NCBI GenBank assembly: GCA_023101885.1
Contig: JALPQD010000514.1
Location: forward strand, 1,083,602 to 1,147,601
Direction of reading: 5' to 3'
DNA from: Typhlomys cinereus
Taxonomy: Eukaryota; Chordata; Mammalia; Rodentia; Platacanthomyidae
Length of the DNA: 64,000 nt
Shown piece after piece: positions 52,001-58,000 of this stretch. How positions within the stretch are numbered: the first letter of the stretch is position 1; each line of letters begins with the position of its first letter. The notes beneath the pieces are model-generated. The model was not told the DNA's origin. It worked only from the letters and a program-made list of their open reading frames with translations, and searched no databases. The position numbers and the translations under genes are program-made.

Positions 52001-55000
52001 TTATCCAAAGGACTTTACTTACTTCCTATAATAATAAACTTAAATTTTATGAGTTCATAAGAACTATTTTGCTTTACTATTAAGAGAAATTTTTTTAACC
52101 TCTGGCCATTGTATTTTGTGAAATAAGGAAAAACCAAATCAATAAAAATGCTCAAGATGATTTCTCGTTATTGTTTGAGATGGGGATGTTGTGGACTCCA
52201 GCCGACTTTGAACACATCCTGTTCCTGAGGATGACATTGAACTTTTGATCCTTCTTTCCACTTCGCAAGTGCTTAGACTATAAGCATATGCCACCATGTC
52301 AGCTAAAGATAACTTTTTCTTGCCACAGGGTCTCAGTATGTAGCACAGGCTCAACTTGAACCCATCATTATCCTACTTACCCTCCTGAGGGCTCCTGATC
52401 ATACTGCCTGCCATACAGGGTATAAGACAATTTCTCAGGAAGTGCTTAAAACCCGTCATTTAATCCCACTGATGGCTTTGCTGGAATTATTTTTCTACAT
52501 TTCGTTTTGCCCTAACTCAGGGTTTTCAGCTGTAAGATTATATTCTCATTGCCTTTGGGTTCATACAATTGACTCTTAAGTTCAAATCCTGTTGCAGTTT
52601 GTCTGCAAAGTTGTTGATAAATTCACAACTGAACTACTTAAGGGAAGAAGGGATTTCATTCTTGTTTACAATTCTGGTTACAGTTCATAGTCTGGCTTGG
52701 CAGGAGAATTCATACTAACATTAGGAGCTAAAGGAACTGGCCACAAAACAGGAGTTGCTGAGAGAGGGACAAACCTTACTTGCCAGTCGGCCAGCCTGCA
52801 TGTCTGCCAAATTACTGAACCAGCTTTCTCCAACTTTTTTACTTGACCAGGGAATATTTCCACCCCTTATGGGCTAGAATGTCCCTGCAGGCCTGCGAGG
52901 GCTTGCTTTAACTACCAATCCTCTACACATGTGCTTAAAAGCTCAGTCCTCAATTGTCAAGTTGACACCTTATCTAAGTAGCATACTCAAGGTTCTTCAT
53001 CTGTCAGTATGGATTACATTTTCATTCTTTTGGGTTCATTCACTACTTGATTTCTAACTTCAGATCCTGACAGAAATGTTTTTAATCTGTTTTTATTCAG
53101 TTTTGGATTGTGTGTTTTGAAGTTCTGCTGTCAGAGACATGATGAGCCTATCATTATTCTGTTTTCCTGATAAATGCAACCTTATTAGAGAATAACTTCA
53201 TCATCTTAGGGATGGTTGTATAAAAGTCCATCTGGTCTAGTATCAGTCACACTGCTTTGGCTCTGTTAAAGCTATATTGGTTGCTATTTTCCACATTTTT
53301 ACTTTGAACTTACTTATGTCTTTGGAACTCAAAGATGTCTTTTTAGAGAACATGTAGTTGTATCTTTTTAATTAATGTGGGTATTCTGAAAGTCAATTTT
53401 TCTGAGTATGTTTAACCCATTTATGCTCAACATTTGTGCTGATAAAATAGCATTTATGTCTGCCATTTGCCTTTCAGTTTCGTTTTTTCTCCATTATTGC
53501 TTTCTTTTGTATTAAGAAGATAATTTTTAATATACCAACAGAATTCCTATTTCCTGAACTGTACAAATAAATGGTCCCCAGTTAGTGGTGGTTCATTCAA
53601 CTTAGGATTTTTCAATTATATGATGAGTTTGTTGGGTCACCCATTGAAATTGAGGAGCTTCTATTTAATTATTTTCTTAGTGATTGCCTTAAAGATTGCA
53701 ATTGTTTGTGACAAGATGGCTCATACTTATGTAAATTTAACTTCAATCGTGTATAAATTTCTTGCTCTTAATTAGCACTATTCTTTTTACCTCTTTTGTG
53801 TTATTAGCATACAAAACATTTCTAATCTATTATGTGTCCATCGACATAAAGTTTGTTGCTATTGATTTCTGCTATATTGATTGATTCTAACACTGCTTTT
53901 CACATTTCCCCGTGTGGTTTCTTTTCCTGGGGTTCTTTATTTCTCCATGTGTATTACAGTTTATTTCCTATGTCCTTGTATTTCAGCCTGAAGAATTATC
54001 TTTAGCACTTCTTGTAATCATGCATTCTTTTCACTTTTATTTTCCTAAGAGTATTTTAATTTTTCCTTCACTTTTTTAAAAGTTAGAACTACTGTATAAA
54101 AATTCCTGGCCAACAGTCATTTCCCTTCAGTCTTCTGAATATTTCATGCAACTGCTGCCTGGCTTCCAGGAATTAGAGAAATCGTATGAAGATCAGAGCT
54201 CTGCTAATGAGTTGTTTCTTTCTCAGTGGTGATTTTCAGGATTCCTTTGCCTCTGATAATTGGGCTATAATATGTATAGATGTCATAGTCAAAGGCATTT
54301 TTGGCATCTAGATCTAGTAAGTGATCCAGAGCTTGATGGAGAACTCTGCCTGTATGTTGAGGTATGCTTCCAATACTCATCTGAGCAGTTTGCTCCACCA
54401 TAGCCTTCCCTTCCCTCTTTTGCAGACCTCTAGGTAGACAGAGTTATGAGCATAGTACTTTCAAAAGTCATGCACACAGCTCAATGCATGTTTTTGATTT
54501 TCCTGGAAATTCCCCCAAAATATGTCACTATTACTTAGTTTCATATGGACACTTTATTCCTCAGCCCTTGCCTTTTTCAATTTTATTTTGGTGGGCTTGT
54601 AAGTTTGCCCCAGCTATTCTCACTATGATGCTAGGTGATTGCAGCGAATGTTTTTGACAGGTCCTCCCAAAAAAACAAGGCTGCTTGCAGTCAGAGAGCT
54701 CTGAATCAGGTCAAATGAAGGTAAACTTTGGGAGTGTATATTTATAGGAAGTGTTCAAGAATTAACAGAATTCTTTGAAAATGAAGTTTGGAAAAAGCTG
54801 TAACCCTATCATGACCCTCCTCTGTGGCTACTGGCCTGTGTTGTGGCTCTGGGGATATTGATTTTTAAAGTTACCATAGAGCTGGAGAGAAGGCAGTGGA
54901 TTAGGAAAGTTCCAATACCACAAAGCTTCCTGTTACCAAAATTCATTTCTTTTTTACATATATGGTTTTTGGATTGTTGCAAGTCTGCGGTTAATTTTCA

Positions 55001-58000
55001 TTATTGTAAAAAGGTTGATTTTGACAAATTCCAGCTCTCTCATTACTTTGCAGAATAAACTATTTTTAGAGCTATTTGCTCTGCCATTTTTGATGAAGGG
55101 ATCTGAAGCATGATTAAAAAAATCTTTCACATTGTTTAAATTTTTTTTTGCAAAAATGCTTTTAATTTTAAGTAACTGTATTGTCTGGTAAAATAAAACC
55201 AAAGGTTCTCTCTCATTCATTAAAATTTGTCAGAAATTAAACTTAGAAGAGAAACTGTATGGGAAACAAGCAGATTCATAATATGGGGGAATTTGCTCCA
55301 TGTGCATTTTATTCTTACATGAAAATAGCCTTTGGTAACTGTAACCATTCGCTTGCTGATAAAATCACCACCAAACAGTTCAAGGGAACTAGGGGGTTTC
55401 TCTTACTATTCTTGGTACTGTTGTTTTTCTGTCTTGGCAGGAAAGTATGCACCATTACCAAAGGACAGAGGGAACTGGTCACATAATGGCTGAGAGAAAG
55501 GGACAATTCTTACTTGCCAGACCAGCATGTCTGGCCAAGTACACATAAAGATGTCTCCTTTCTCAAACAGTTCCCTTCATTTTATTCATTTGCCTGGGGA
55601 CTAGTTCCGCCCACCATGGGCTGAGCTTTTGTCATCAACTAGACAATCTCCTGCAGGTTCACTCTGAACTTAACTCAGCTATGAATTCTCTACATATGTG
55701 GCCAGAACATGAACTCTCAACCATCAAGTTGACACCTGTACCTATGACACTTCACCCCTTGTCGACTTAACACAAGAACATATCACTTTTAAACTGTAAC
55801 TTTCACTTTGTCCTCCACAGGTGTTAAATTTATCTTAAATATAAATACATTTAAAAGTTTGAAGTTTTGTAACTGCAGGATCCTGTCAGATCAAATTAAA
55901 TACTTCCCACATCCTATAGTTCAATATTCCTTTTATGTTGCTCATCATTCAGTCATGGTGGCTCAAGGATTCTGGGCAATTCCAGTCTTTTCTCACAGCT
56001 CAACATTTCATAAACAACATTTCTCTGGATCAGATTGAATCTCCACTCGCAGCCAGCCTCAGCACACAACTCATGTATATAGCTCTTCTTAACAGATGTC
56101 CATGTTGGCTTTAGCATTTCCAATATCTATACTTCTCAATGAAAAACCAGGCTTTAATTCCACAGGGGGGCAAAAATGCCCTTTTTGGGCCAGCCCAGGA
56201 CTTTTTTTTTCTTTTCCCCCTTGACTACATTACTTTCATGCTCCAGTATAATCAAGCTAGCTCTGCTTCTAATGAAGTTCTACATATCCTTTCCTCTTTG
56301 CCTTTGCTTCCATTGCTTTTCCTGGAAGTATTTTCATTTCCTCCTATGATGTGAGATTTGGAATAGAGATCCTTCTGTACTTAAATTCTATTTCCTTCAT
56401 CTCCCCTTTTAGTTGTTGCAACTAAAATAAATATTTCACTTTTCTATAGCAAACAGTACTTGTTCTTTCTACTATTCCATACCTCTGTGGACCATAACTT
56501 TACTAATACAATACATTAACATGTATTGTTCAAATTTGTGCATCATTCAGGAACCAACTCAGTGTTTGTATACTTTTGAAGCTGAGTTTTCAGAAGGGTA
56601 ACCGAAATGTCAAGAAAAATGCTCACTTAACTGAAATTCTTCCTCTTAAGTGGAAATCCTGGGCTGGTTTCTATTGCTTTTTATATCAATATTATTTATG
56701 AGACTACTTCCAAGTACTTAGCACTACTCTCAAAATGTGTTTCCTCCTGTAACTTTCAGGTGCCACCCTGGTTTCCATTGAAAATGCAGCTGAATCCAGT
56801 TTTCTGTCATATCGGATTGAACCTCTTAAAAGCAAAACAAACTTTTGGCTAGGCATGTTTAGAAATGTTGAAGGTAAGTTTTGCAAAGTCATTATTTAAT
56901 GGCAAATATTTCAAAAATATATTCTGATATGTTAAACAACATTTCAGTTTCAGAAAGCCTTAAGTAATGATTGATTTTTGATGAGTTAGAAAATTTATAA
57001 TTGTTTTTTATTTGACATAACCAAAAGTTTAAATGACTACAAATTGTACAATCCTGAAAGTTGCCAATTAAACATTATTCTCTGTAGCTATTTAAAGAAA
57101 ATTTAGAGAATGTTTTCCATTTTTTTAACCAAAATAAAAAACTAGAAAAAGATAAGCGTAAATACTTTACTAAATAAGACTATAATTTTTAACTAAAGGT
57201 ATGAAGTAAAGACGCTCTTGTTTCTTTTCCTAAAATAATTGCTCTTTATAGTCTTGTCTGTTGAAAATCTAATTTTAAGATATCATTGATTCTAGTATGA
57301 AATAATAAGCTTGAGTTTTTTATACCAATGAGCTGAACTTAAGATATTTTTTTTAAAAAAATGATTCTTTTTATTGGTTTTGTTTGATGACCAGGAAAGT
57401 GGCTTTGGATAAACAACAATCCTGTATCCTTTGTCAACTGGAATTCAGGAGAGCCCTCTGGTGAACGCAATGATTGTGTAGTTTTATCTTCATCTTCCGG
57501 GCTTTGGAAGAATATCCACTGTACTTCCTACAAAGGATTTATTTGTAAAATGCCAAAAAGTAAGTAAAAATCTGTTATACAGTTCATATATTCCCAGGCC
57601 ACCATTTCTCCTCAACTTTGAGAAAACGCTGGTGTCACAGTATAGTGTGATTGCAGTTCTCACCCTTTACTGGTGAGAAATCTTTGGTGTCATGATGATC
57701 AGATGCTACTGTAGCTAGGAGTGGGAAGTACTTTCTGCCTACCTGGTAGTTTTTACTCATAAGTGTATTGATACTTATGGGTTTGCTAAGTTTCAAGCAA
57801 TCTGGAAATTCCATTTCCACATGCTGCTGTGCTAGATGAAAGACATAAACCAGTTAGCAGCCCATACCAGAGGAGGCCATGTCAGTGAGTCAAGTAAAGC
57901 CAACTTAGTCTCTTTCTGAGATCAATGGAACGCTGGGAAAGAAAAGCCACTGGGGAGATTAATGGTGCTACATGTTCGCCGTGTGCCTCTATCTAATCTT

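Larger units (their letters stand above)
51600..56759 (+). other. MRC1 intron 26
   Basis: 5.2 kb, largely repeats: ID-like, B1-like, MaLR-like, ancient L1, second MaLR-like. 55770-56750 is plain AT-rich intron. A 65-codon minus-strand ORF at 54204-54401 is discussed in findings. Confidence 0.85.
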
